Of a DNA stretch of 7,775 nt, positions 1-6,096 are shown one piece after another. Below the pieces are notes generated by a model, which was not told the origin of the DNA, searched no databases, and was given only the letters and a program-made list of their open reading frames with translations. Position 1 is the stretch's first letter. Each line of letters starts with the position of its first letter. Position numbers and translations under genes: made by a program. Source of the DNA: an uncultured bacterium (GTDB taxonomy: Bacteria > Planctomycetota > UBA1135 > GCA-002686595); NCBI GenBank assembly GCA_902826945.1, contig CADEGS010000213.1, positions 1 through 7,775 on the forward strand, read 5' to 3'.

Positions 1-2
1 TG

Positions 3-1517
3 TTCTACGCGCACCGCGGCCGCCACCCGATGCACATGCGCTACAAGACCGGCGCCATGCAGGACGGCCGGCTGCGCGCGGTGGACGCGAAGATCGTGAT
101 CGACGGCGGCGCGTACTCCTCGTTCGGCCTGGTCACGACGTACTACGCGGGGCAGCTCCTGACCGGGCCGGTGCACTTCCCGAGCTACCGCTTCGACTCG
201 ACGCGCGCCTTCACGAACAAGCCGCCCTGCGGCCCCAAGCGCGGGCACGGCTCGGTGCAGCCGCGCTTCGCCTTCGAGGTGCAGCTCGACCAGCTCGCCG
301 AGAGGCTCGCGATCGACCCGATCGAGCTGCGCCGGCGCAACTTCCAGGGCGAGCGCACGCAGACCGTCAACGGCCAGCGCATCACCTCGAACGGCTTCCT
401 GGCCTGCCTGGACGAGGTCGAGCGCGCCTCCGGCTGGCGCGAGCGGCGCGGCAAGCTGCCCTACGGGCGCGGCCTGGGCGTGGCGGGCTCGATGTACATC
501 TCGGGCACGAACTACCCCGTCTACCCGAACGACATGCCGCAGGCCGGCGTGCAGCTCAAGGCGGACCGCTCGGGCCTCGTGACCGCCTTCACCGGCGGCA
601 ACGACATCGGCCAGGGCTCGAGCTCGATCGTGCGCGCGATCGTGGCCGAGGAGCTCGGCCTCGCGCCCGAGGACGTGCGCGTCGTGGCGGCCGATACGGA
701 CCTGTGCCCGGTGGACCTCGGCGCGTACTCGAGCCGCGTCACGTTCATGGTCGGCAACGCGACGATCGACGCCTGCCGCAAGCTGCGCGCCCAGCTCGTG
801 GCGGCCGTGGCCGAGGCCTGGGAAGTGGCGCCCGAGCGCGTGTGGATGGGCCGCGGCGAGGTGCTCGACCTCGAGGATCCGGGCAAGCGCATGGGGACCG
901 TCGAGGCGCTGCAGCGCGCCGAGGCGCGCTTCGACACGCTCGGCGCCACCGGCTCGTACAACACGCCGACGCTCGGCGGCGACTACCGCGGCGGCACGAT
1001 CGGCGCCTCGCCGGCCTACTCGTTCACGGCGCACGTGGTCGAGGTCGACGTCGACGTCGAGACCGGCCGCATCACCGTCGCGAGCTGCTGGGTGGCGCAC
1101 GACTGCGGGCGCGCGCTGAACCCGATGCTGGTCGCCGGCCAGATCGAGGGCTCGGCCTACATGGGGATCGCCGAGGCGCTGCTCGAGCACCACGACGTGA
1201 ACCGCTTCGGCCTGCACCGCGGCCCGTCGCTGCTCGACTACCGCATCCCGACCGCGAGCGACACGCCCGCCATCCACGCGCTGATCGTCGAGAGCCTCGA
1301 CCCGGAAGGCCCCTACGGCGCGAAGGAGGCCGGCGAGGGCCCGCTGCACCCCTCGATCCCGGCCATCTCGAACGCCGTGTTCGACGCGGTCGGCGTGCGC
1401 CTGTGCCAGCTCCCCTTCACGCCCGGCCGCGTGCTGGCGGCGCTGGCCGCCGCGCGCGACGCGGCGGGCGCTCCGGGCGCGGCGCGGCGCGGCGTCGCGA
1501 GCGAGGCGCGCGCCTGA
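3..1517 (+). CDS. hcrA: Molybdopterin-binding (alpha) subunit of a 4-hydroxybenzoyl-CoA reductase-like molybdenum hydroxylase, 5' end missing
   Basis: This is the large catalytic subunit of a xanthine dehydrogenase-family enzyme, here most likely 4-hydroxybenzoyl-CoA reductase, which removes the para-hydroxyl of 4-hydroxybenzoyl-CoA to give benzoyl-CoA. The frame is open from base 3, giving about 504 residues; family members have roughly 750-780, so about 250 N-terminal residues lie upstream. The internal ATG at base 30 is not the real start. Visible family motifs, numbered from base 3, are GPKRGHG (Arg80, matching the substrate-side Arg of the family), GGNDIGQG (Gln204, a molybdenum-site Gln) and GAKEAGEGPLHPS, whose Glu445 aligns with the catalytic Glu of xanthine dehydrogenase. 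The stop shares one base with the start of the FAD subunit gene (TGATG), so the two are translationally coupled. The specific HCR assignment rests on the neighbouring FAD subunit; from this subunit alone another aryl or aldehyde dehydrogenase of the family would be possible. Confidence 0.85.
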   Translation, partial: FYAHRGRHPMHMRYKTGAMQDGRLRAVDAKIVIDGGAYSSFGLVTTYYAGQLLTGPVHFPSYRFDSTRAFTNKPPCGPKRGHGSVQPRFAFEVQLDQLAERLAIDPIELRRRNFQGERTQTVNGQRITSNGFLACLDEVERASGWRERRGKLPYGRGLGVAGSMYISGTNYPVYPNDMPQAGVQLKADRSGLVTAFTGGNDIGQGSSSIVRAIVAEELGLAPEDVRVVAADTDLCPVDLGAYSSRVTFMVGNATIDACRKLRAQLVAAVAEAWEVAPERVWMGRGEVLDLEDPGKRMGTVEALQRAEARFDTLGATGSYNTPTLGGDYRGGTIGASPAYSFTAHVVEVDVDVETGRITVASCWVAHDCGRALNPMLVAGQIEGSAYMGIAEALLEHHDVNRFGLHRGPSLLDYRIPTASDTPAIHALIVESLDPEGPYGAKEAGEGPLHPSIPAISNAVFDAVGVRLCQLPFTPGRVLAALAAARDAAGAPGAARRGVASEARA

Positions 1518-2536
1518 TGCTGCGCCTGCCGCGCTTCCGCGTCGAGACGCCGCGCACGCTGGACGAGGCGCTGGCCTTGCTCGAGCGCCACGGCGAGCGC
1601 GCGCTGCTGCTCGCCGGCGGCACCGACCTCGTGCCGAACATGAAGCACGAGCTGTTCACGCCCGAGGTGGTCGTGTCGCTGCAGGCGATCGAGGCGCTGC
1701 GCGGCGTGCGCGAGGAGCCGGACGGCGCGCTCGCCATCGGCGCCACGACGACCCTGGCGCGGCTGGCCGACGACGCGCTCGTGCGCGCGCGCGCGCCCGC
1801 GCTGGCGCAGGCCTGCGGGCTCGTGGCCGGGCCGCAGCTCCGGCGCATGGGGACGCTGGGCGGCAACGTGATGCTGGACACGCGCTGCCAGTGGTACAAC
1901 CAGACCTACTTCTGGCGCCAGGCGCTCGGCTTCTGCCTCAAGAAGGACGGCAGCGCCTGCCACGTCGTCGCCGGCGGCCGGAACTGCGTCGCCGCGGCGA
2001 GCAACGACAGCGCGCCGGTCCTGATGACGCTCGGCGCGACGCTCGTCTTCGAGGGGCCGCGCGGGCGGCGCGAGCTCCCGATCGACGAGCTCTGGCACCA
2101 CGACGGCGTCTACAACAAGACCGTGAAGGGCGAGATCCTGCGCGAGGTGCGCCTGCCGCGGCCGGCGCCCGGCCACCGCGGCGCGTACGGCAAGCTGCGC
2201 GAGCGCGGCTCGATCGACTTCCCGCTGTTCGGCGTCGCCGTGCGCCTCGACCTCGACGCGGCCGGCCTCGTGGCGGACGCGGACGTGTGCGCCGTCGCGC
2301 TGCAGGCGCGTCCGGTGCGCGTCAAGGGCAGCGCCGACCTGCTGCGCGGCACGCGCCCCGGCGAGGCGTCCTTCGAGGAGGCCGCGCGCCGCGTGGCCGC
2401 GCGCGCCGAGCGCCAGTGCCGCCCGCTCGAGAACGTGCCCGGCGACGCCGCCTGGCGGCAGGCGATGGTCCCGGTCTACACGCGCCGCACGCTCCTCGCC
2501 GCCGGCAGCGGCGCGGGACCGGTGCACCACCTGTAG
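1517..2536 (+). CDS. hcrB: FAD-binding (beta) subunit of 4-hydroxybenzoyl-CoA reductase with an extra [4Fe-4S] cluster loop
   Basis: This 339-residue subunit carries FAD and passes electrons between donor and the molybdenum subunit. The FAD motifs are LLLAGGTDLVP (residues about 30-40) and GTLGGNV (112-118), followed by a CO-dehydrogenase-flavoprotein-type C-terminal domain. Between them is an insertion with four cysteines, C124, C140, C148 and C157 (C-x15-C-x7-C-x8-C). Ordinary xanthine dehydrogenase FAD subunits lack this loop. From memory, the spacing is identical to that of the Thauera aromatica HCR beta subunit (C122, C138, C146, C155), where it binds a [4Fe-4S] cluster that lets the enzyme accept low-potential electrons and run reductively. 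The ATG at 1517 overlaps the alpha-subunit stop by one base, and a GAGG at 1503-1506 is a reasonable ribosome site. No [2Fe-2S] gamma subunit follows, so it should lie upstream or elsewhere. Confidence is high for the family and good for the HCR-type reaction; the exact substrate is inferred. Confidence 0.88.
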   Translation: MLRLPRFRVETPRTLDEALALLERHGERALLLAGGTDLVPNMKHELFTPEVVVSLQAIEALRGVREEPDGALAIGATTTLARLADDALVRARAPALAQACGLVAGPQLRRMGTLGGNVMLDTRCQWYNQTYFWRQALGFCLKKDGSACHVVAGGRNCVAAASNDSAPVLMTLGATLVFEGPRGRRELPIDELWHHDGVYNKTVKGEILREVRLPRPAPGHRGAYGKLRERGSIDFPLFGVAVRLDLDAAGLVADADVCAVALQARPVRVKGSADLLRGTRPGEASFEEAARRVAARAERQCRPLENVPGDAAWRQAMVPVYTRRTLLAAGSGAGPVHHL

Positions 2537-2540
2537 CGGC

Positions 2541-2939
2541 TCAGCCCGCGCGCAGCGCGCCCGTCGCGAGCGCGTGACCGCCCCACACGAGGAGCAGGCC
2601 GCCGAGCACCTGCAGCGCCGCGGCCAGGGCCGCGCGCGCCGCCTCGCCGCGCGTCCACAGCGCGAAGACCTCGTAGCCGAAGGTCGAGAAGGTGGTGAAC
2701 CCGCCCAGCACGCCGACCGTCAGGAACAGGCGTCCGTGGAGCGAGAGCAGCTCGCGCGTCTCGAGCAGCCCGGTCAGGAAGCCGATCGCGAGGCAGCCGA
2801 GCAGGTTGACCGCGGTCGTGCCCAGCGGGAAGGTCGAGGCGCCGGCGAGCCGCTGCACGGACACGCCGAGCGCGAAGCGCAGCACCGCGCCGAGGAAGCC
2901 CCCGGCGCCGACGGCGAGCGCCGCCCGCCAGGCGATCAC
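2541..2939 (-). CDS. crcB: CrcB-type fluoride ion channel/exporter
   Basis: CrcB (Fluc) is a small membrane protein that forms antiparallel dimers and lets fluoride leave the cytoplasm. The predicted 132-residue protein has the family length and four hydrophobic segments. It shows the signatures GAGGFLGAVLRF near the N-terminus, GTTAVNLLGCLAIGFL (with the conserved pore Asn) and GVLGGFTTFSTFGYEV, the TTFSTF stretch holding the phenylalanine-box and central sodium-site residues. I chose the GTG at 2937-2939, preceded by a GAGG-like ribosome site, because homology starts right after it. The frame stays open back to 3083, but the extra Arg/Gly-rich residues look like non-coding leader. The gene is convergent with the HCR beta gene, 4 nt apart, and divergent from the lipoprotein gene. 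Only one crcB copy is in the window, consistent with a homodimeric dual-topology form. I see no fluoride riboswitch in the leader. Confidence 0.93.
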   Translation of the reverse strand: MIAWRAALAVGAGGFLGAVLRFALGVSVQRLAGASTFPLGTTAVNLLGCLAIGFLTGLLETRELLSLHGRLFLTVGVLGGFTTFSTFGYEVFALWTRGEAARAALAAALQVLGGLLLVWGGHALATGALRAG

Positions 2940-3001
2940 GCGCCTCGCTCGCGCGCCGCGCGCAGGCCGCAGCCGAAGGACGCCCCCGCCACCACGCGGC
3001 C

Positions 3002-3030
3002 ATGCTAGCCCGGGGGTGCGCCGGTACAAT
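3002..3030. promoter_or_regulatory. Possible overlapping divergent promoters between crcB and the lipoprotein gene
   Basis: In an otherwise GC-saturated 161-nt divergent gap, TACAAT at 3025-3030 on the + strand is a good sigma70-type -10 box for the lipoprotein gene, placing a start of transcription near 3037 and a leader of about 60 nt; no clear -35 accompanies it. On the minus strand TTGTAC (3029-3024) and TAGCAT (3007-3002) are separated by 16 nt and could serve crcB. The matches are modest and the two elements overlap, so this is a candidate only. The rest of the gap (2940-3100) holds nothing else I can identify. Confidence 0.3.
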
Positions 3031-3100
3031 CGCGCGGCCTGCCGCGACGCGCCCCGCGCGGCGCCCCCGTCCGCGGCTCCCACCCCGCCCCTCCACGCCG

Positions 3101-3529
3101 ATGAAGGCCCTCTCCGCGATCGCGGCCCTGCCGCTCCTCCTCCTCCCCCTGTCCGGCTGCGACGGCGGCGTGCAGGCGCACGACGGCGCGAGCGGCGACC
3201 AGCCCGCCGGCGCGTCCGGCGGCCTCGCCGACAGCCTGCGCCAGCTCGGCGCCGACGAGATGAAGCAGAAGGCCGACGAGATCGTCGCGTCGGTGCGCTC
3301 GTCCTTCGACGCCGTGCGCGACGAGGTCAGCGCGGCCAAGGTGCGCGAGACGGTCGAGCCCCTGCTCGGCCAGCTCGAGACCCTGAAGTCCTCGCTGGGC
3401 GCCAAGATGCCCTCGCTCGACTCGCTGAAGAACCTCGTCGCCGACCTCAAGGCGCGCTTCGCCGGCAACGACGCCATCCTGCGCGTCCTCCAGCCCGTCC
3501 TCGACAAGATCCAGAACCTCGCCCGCTGA
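3101..3529 (+). CDS. Small predicted lipoprotein of unknown function
   Basis: I do not recognise a family. The 142-residue product starts at ATG 3101 with a classic lipoprotein signal: Met-Lys, a hydrophobic run (residues 4-17) and lipobox L-S-G-C with Cys20 as the lipidated residue. The frame is open back to 3002 but the upstream part is Pro/Arg-rich, so the ATG giving the signal peptide is preferred; it has no obvious Shine-Dalgarno and sits behind a C-rich leader. After a low-complexity Gly/Ala/Ser/Asp linker (about 21-45), residues about 46-142 look wholly helical and amphipathic, with repeated Leu/Ile/Val spacing and many Lys, Asp and Glu, as in coiled-coil or apolipoprotein-like envelope proteins. 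The residue after Cys20 is Asp, the inner-membrane retention signal in enteric bacteria; whether that rule holds here is unknown. It lies 26 nt before mqnB on the same strand and may be co-transcribed. Confidence 0.72.
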   Translation: MKALSAIAALPLLLLPLSGCDGGVQAHDGASGDQPAGASGGLADSLRQLGADEMKQKADEIVASVRSSFDAVRDEVSAAKVRETVEPLLGQLETLKSSLGAKMPSLDSLKNLVADLKARFAGNDAILRVLQPVLDKIQNLAR

Positions 3530-3532
3530 CGG

Positions 3533-3554
3533 GACGAGGGGACGTCACCTCGTC
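3533..3554 (+). promoter_or_regulatory. Perfect 7-bp hairpin over the purine-rich site before mqnB
   Basis: GACGAGG (3533-3539) and CCTCGTC (3548-3554) form a perfect 7-bp stem around an 8-nt loop, in the 26-nt gap between the lipoprotein stop and the mqnB start. The left arm contains the only Shine-Dalgarno-like sequence available to mqnB (GAGGGG, 3536-3541), and the right arm ends one base before the ATG. There is no T-run after it, so a standard terminator is unlikely. It could mask the ribosome site or be incidental in such GC-rich DNA. Confidence 0.35.
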
Positions 3555-3555
3555 G

Positions 3556-4227
3556 ATGCCGTCCGCTTCGCTCGGCTCGCCGCAGCTCTTGCTCGTGCCG
3601 ACCGAGCGCGAGGCGGCGCGCCTGGCCGACCTCGGCGGCTTCGGGCGCGGGCTGGCGATCACGGCGCTGTGCGGGTTCGGTCCCGTGGCGGCGGCGGCGC
3701 GCAGCGCGCAGCTCCTGGGCCGCCTGCGGCCGGCGCGCGCGCTGCTCGTCGGCATCGCGGGCAGCTTCGACGCGCGCGCGCATCCCGTCGCCGAGGCGGC
3801 GGTCTTCACGCGCTGCGCGCTGGAGGGCGTCGGCGCCGGCGAGGGCGAGGGCTACCGGGACCCGCCCGCGCTCGGCTTCGCGCAGTGGCCGGGCGAGGGC
3901 GACGAGGCGCCCGTCGGCTGCGAGCTGCCGCTCGCCGCGCCGCCGGGCGTCCCCGACGCCCTGCTGCTCACGACCTGCGCCGCGTCCGGCTCGCCCGAGC
4001 ACGCCGCGCGGCGCCGCGAGCGCTGGCCCGCCGCGCGGGCGGAGGACATGGAGGCTTTCGGCGTCGCGCTCGCCTGCACGCTCTTCGGCGTCCCCTTGTG
4101 CGTCGTGCGCGGGCTCTCGAACGAGGTCGGCGACCGCGACAGCGCGCGCTGGCGCATCCCCGCCGCGCTGGCCGCCGCGCGCCGCAAGGCGCTCGAGCTG
4201 CTCGAGCGCGACTGGAGCGCCGGGTGA
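3556..4227 (+). CDS. mqnB: Futalosine hydrolase (menaquinone biosynthesis)
   Basis: MqnB splits futalosine into hypoxanthine and dehypoxanthine futalosine, the second step of the futalosine route to menaquinone, in the cytoplasm. The 223-residue protein has the nucleoside phosphorylase/nucleosidase fold signatures: LLLVPTEREA at the N-terminus, GIAGSFD (residues 66-72), EDMEAFGVA (163-171), whose Met165-Glu166 contact the ribose in this family, and RGLSNEVGDRD (185-195), holding the region of the catalytic Asp. Length is normal for MqnB. The ATG at 3556 is the closest start to the first conserved strand; its ribosome site is poor or distant. Its stop overlaps the GTG of mqnD (GTGA), and the partnership with mqnD favours futalosine hydrolase over the similar MTA/SAH nucleosidase. 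Organisms with mqnB usually use unmodified futalosine; some lineages instead use 6-amino-6-deoxyfutalosine with an MTAN. Confidence 0.9.
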   Translation: MPSASLGSPQLLLVPTEREAARLADLGGFGRGLAITALCGFGPVAAAARSAQLLGRLRPARALLVGIAGSFDARAHPVAEAAVFTRCALEGVGAGEGEGYRDPPALGFAQWPGEGDEAPVGCELPLAAPPGVPDALLLTTCAASGSPEHAARRRERWPAARAEDMEAFGVALACTLFGVPLCVVRGLSNEVGDRDSARWRIPAALAAARRKALELLERDWSAG

Positions 4228-5060
4228 GCGCGCTGCGCGCGGGCATCTCGCCCTGCCCGAACGACACCTTCGTCTTCCACGGGCTGCTCTCGGGCGCCGT
4301 GCGGGCCGCGGGCGAGGAGCTCGACTTCGCGTTGTGCGACGTCGAGGAGCTGAACCGGCGCATGCTGGCCGGCGCGCTCGACGTCGCGAAGGTCAGCAGC
4401 CACGCCGCGCTGGCGCTGGCCGAGCGCGTCTTCGTGCTGGCGAGCGGCGCCGCGCTGGGGGTCGGCGTCGGCCCGCTGCTGCTCGCCGCGCCCGGGCGCG
4501 GCCGGCCCGCCGACGAGCCGCGCCCGCCGCTCGTCCTGTGCCCGGGCGCGTGGACGACCGCGCACCTCCTGTGGCGCGCCTTCCACCCCGAGCCCGCGCG
4601 CGTGCGCCAGGTGACGTTCTCCGACATCCTGCCCGCGCTCGCGCGCGGCGAGGCGGACCTCGGCGTGTGCATCCACGAGGGCCGCTTCACGTACCCGCGC
4701 TTCGGCCTGACCTGCGTCGAGGACCTGGGCGCGCGCTGGGAGCGCGAGACGGGCGAGGCGCTGCCGCTCGGCGTGATCGTCTGCCGGCGCGAGCTCGGGC
4801 GCGCGCGCGCCGCGGCGCTGCGCGACGCGATCGCGGCCTCGCTCGCGCACGCCCGGCGCGAGCCCGAGGCGGCGCTGGCGACGATGCGGCGCCACGCGAG
4901 CGAGCACGAGGACGCCGTGCTGTGGCAGCACGTCGAGCTGTACGTGAACGAGCACACGCGCGCGCTGGGCGCGGCCGGGGAGCGCGCGCTCGGCGCGCTC
5001 GAGCGCCTGGCGCGCGCGCGCGGGATCCTCGCCGCCGAGGCGCGCCTCGAGATCGTCTGA
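4224..5060 (+). CDS. mqnD: 1,4-dihydroxy-6-naphthoate synthase (menaquinone biosynthesis)
   Basis: MqnD converts cyclic dehypoxanthine futalosine, the MqnC product, to 1,4-dihydroxy-6-naphthoate, the naphthalene core later prenylated to menaquinone. The 278-residue protein has the family length and the periplasmic-binding-protein-like fold. Clear signatures are ISPCPNDTFVFHGL (residues 8-21), AKVSSHAAL in the first third, and GVCIHEGRFTY around His151, which matches the histidine proposed as catalytic in characterised MqnD. The start is a GTG overlapping the mqnB stop (GTGA), with GGAG at 4214-4217 spaced 6 nt before it. The stop shares one base with the start of the next gene (TGATG). mqnA and mqnC are not in this window and must be elsewhere if the pathway is complete. 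Confidence 0.93.
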   Translation: MSALRAGISPCPNDTFVFHGLLSGAVRAAGEELDFALCDVEELNRRMLAGALDVAKVSSHAALALAERVFVLASGAALGVGVGPLLLAAPGRGRPADEPRPPLVLCPGAWTTAHLLWRAFHPEPARVRQVTFSDILPALARGEADLGVCIHEGRFTYPRFGLTCVEDLGARWERETGEALPLGVIVCRRELGRARAAALRDAIAASLAHARREPEAALATMRRHASEHEDAVLWQHVELYVNEHTRALGAAGERALGALERLARARGILAAEARLEIV

Positions 5061-5449
5061 TGCGCCGCGTGTTCCACCTGGCCGAGACCGGCGCCTGGCG
5101 GCGCTTCGTCGAGGACCCGCGCGAGGCGTGCTGGAGCCCGCCCTCGCTCGCGCGCGAGGGCTTCGTGCACCTCTCCTTCGCCGAGCAGCTCGGCGGCACG
5201 CTGGACGCCCACTTCGCGGCGCACGACGCGCTCGTGCTGCTGGAGCTGGAGCCGGCGCTCCTCGCCGACGCGCTGCGCCTCGAGCCCTCGCGCGGCGGGG
5301 CGCTCTTCCCGCACCTCCACCGCGCGCCGCGGCGCGCCGAGTTCGTCGGGCGCTGGCCGCTCGAGCGCGCGCCGGGCTGGACCCTGCCGCAGCTCGCCGC
5401 GGAGCGCGAGGGCGACCGGCCGCGCGGCGTTCCGCCCTTCGCGGGCTGA
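5060..5449 (+). CDS. DUF952 family protein
   Basis: This 129-residue cytoplasmic protein matches the DUF952 family as I know it. It begins with VFHLAETGAW, has SLAREGFVHLSFAEQ (residues about 30-44, corresponding to the family's 'eGFIHcS..Q'), a hydrophobic strand VLLELE, and FPHLHRAP near residue 90 (the family's 'FPHlY'). The conserved His and Glu residues are present, which is why some annotations suggest an enzymatic, ADP-ribosyltransferase-like fold, but no activity is established to my knowledge. The ATG shares one base with the mqnD stop, so it is translationally coupled to the menaquinone genes. The C-terminal 20 or so residues are an Arg/Pro/Gly-rich extension. It ends 6 nt from the convergent phosphatase gene. 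Confidence 0.83.
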   Translation: MRRVFHLAETGAWRRFVEDPREACWSPPSLAREGFVHLSFAEQLGGTLDAHFAAHDALVLLELEPALLADALRLEPSRGGALFPHLHRAPRRAEFVGRWPLERAPGWTLPQLAAEREGDRPRGVPPFAG

Positions 5450-5455
5450 GCGCCG

Positions 5456-6010
5456 TTACTCGAGCCGCAGCTCGAGCAGCGCCGGCGCGCAGCCGCGCGC
5501 CAGCGTGACGGCGAAGACGCGCTCGTACTCGTCGTCGCGCAGGGAGTCGGGACCCGCGCCGCAGAGCGCGCGCACGAGCGCCGGCACCGTGTTCGAGTGG
5601 CCGGCCACGACCGCCACCGAGCCCGCCGGGAGCGCGCGCAGCTCGGCCAGCAGCCGCTCGCCCTCGCGCGCCGGGCGCGCGGCGACCTCCAGGCCCCTCG
5701 CCCGCGCCAGGGGCGCGAGCGTGGCGGCCGTGCGGCGGTACTCGCTCGCGAAGAGGTGCGTCACGCCGCTCGCGCCGAGGAGCCGCGCCAGCCGCTCGGC
5801 GCGCGCCTCGCCGGCGGACGAGAGCGGCGGGTCCTCCCCCCCGTCCTGCGCCTTCTCGGCGTGCCGCACGACCACGACCACCACGGGCCGCGCCGCGCCG
5901 GAGGGGTCCTGCGCGCGGGCCCGGCCGGCGAAGAGCGCCCAGCACGGGAGGGCCAGGAGCGCGGCCAGGAGCAGCCGGCGGCGGACGGGGCGCGGGACGG
6001 GCGAGGCCAT
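5456..6010 (-). CDS. Exported histidine phosphatase (SixA/phosphoglycerate-mutase superfamily)
   Basis: This 184-residue protein is a branch-1 histidine phosphatase, an enzyme type that removes phosphate through a phosphohistidine intermediate. The nucleophile motif is VVRHAEK (Arg49-His50) after a run of six valines. PLSSAGEARA (62-71) follows, then SEYRRTAAT with Arg92, and AGHSNTVPALV with the second catalytic His138. The N-terminus is a signal peptide: basic RPVRRR (7-12), a hydrophobic core to about 27, and likely cleavage after ARA (31-33). The triple Arg could allow Tat export, but the consensus is imperfect. The protein therefore acts outside the cytoplasm, unlike cytoplasmic SixA, and its substrate cannot be told. 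I chose ATG 6008-6010 because AGGAG (6017-6021) lies 6 nt before it and the signal peptide starts there. It is downstream of the histone-like gene, separated by a strong hairpin. Confidence 0.88.
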   Translation of the reverse strand: MASPVPRPVRRRLLLAALLALPCWALFAGRARAQDPSGAARPVVVVVVRHAEKAQDGGEDPPLSSAGEARAERLARLLGASGVTHLFASEYRRTAATLAPLARARGLEVAARPAREGERLLAELRALPAGSVAVVAGHSNTVPALVRALCGAGPDSLRDDEYERVFAVTLARGCAPALLELRLE

Positions 6011-6030
6011 GCGGGGCTCCTGCAAGCGAA

Positions 6031-6073
6031 GGACGCGGGCCGGCGGAGGGTCACCTCGCGCCGGCCCGCGTCC
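6031..6073 (-). terminator. Strong 15-bp inverted repeat between the histone-like gene and the phosphatase gene
   Basis: Bases 6031-6045 and 6059-6073 are perfect 15-nt reverse complements, almost all G and C, with a 13-nt spacer in which GAGG and CCTC (6046-6049 and 6054-6057) can extend the stem. It lies 23 nt after the histone-like gene stop and 9 nt before the ribosome site of the phosphatase gene. On the minus strand the hairpin is followed by TTCGCTT, a weak U-tract. It most likely acts as a terminator or attenuator that limits read-through into the phosphatase gene, or as an mRNA-end stabiliser. Confidence 0.65.
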
Positions 6074-6096
6074 GGTTGCGACGCGAGACGTCGAGC

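Noticed and set aside
1041..1062. Tandem GTCGAC-type hexamer repeat
   Set aside because: It encodes the VEVDVDVETG strand common to molybdenum hydroxylase large subunits, so it is coding constraint rather than a repeat element.
1781..1796. An alternating GTGCGCGC run that could form Z-DNA or slip
   Set aside because: It is inside the HCR beta gene, encodes ordinary Val/Arg/Ala residues, and similar short runs occur throughout this GC-rich window.
2940..3000. A fluoride riboswitch before crcB
   Set aside because: I looked for the conserved GGNGAUGG-like and CUGAUG segments of the crcB RNA motif on the minus strand and saw neither.
2940..3083. An N-terminal extension of CrcB of 48 residues
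   Set aside because: It is Arg/Gly-rich and unlike the short CrcB N-terminus; the GTG at 2939 gives the family length.
2476..4002. A 508-codon minus-strand frame that spans crcB, the lipoprotein gene and mqnB
   Set aside because: It overlaps crcB in a different frame and genes on the other strand, with no recognisable motif or plausible composition.
3852..5945. A 697-codon open frame on the minus strand across mqnB, mqnD, DUF952 and part of the phosphatase gene
   Set aside because: Its translation is Arg/Ala/Gly low complexity without any domain, and it opposes several clearly recognised genes; it is a shadow caused by very high GC.
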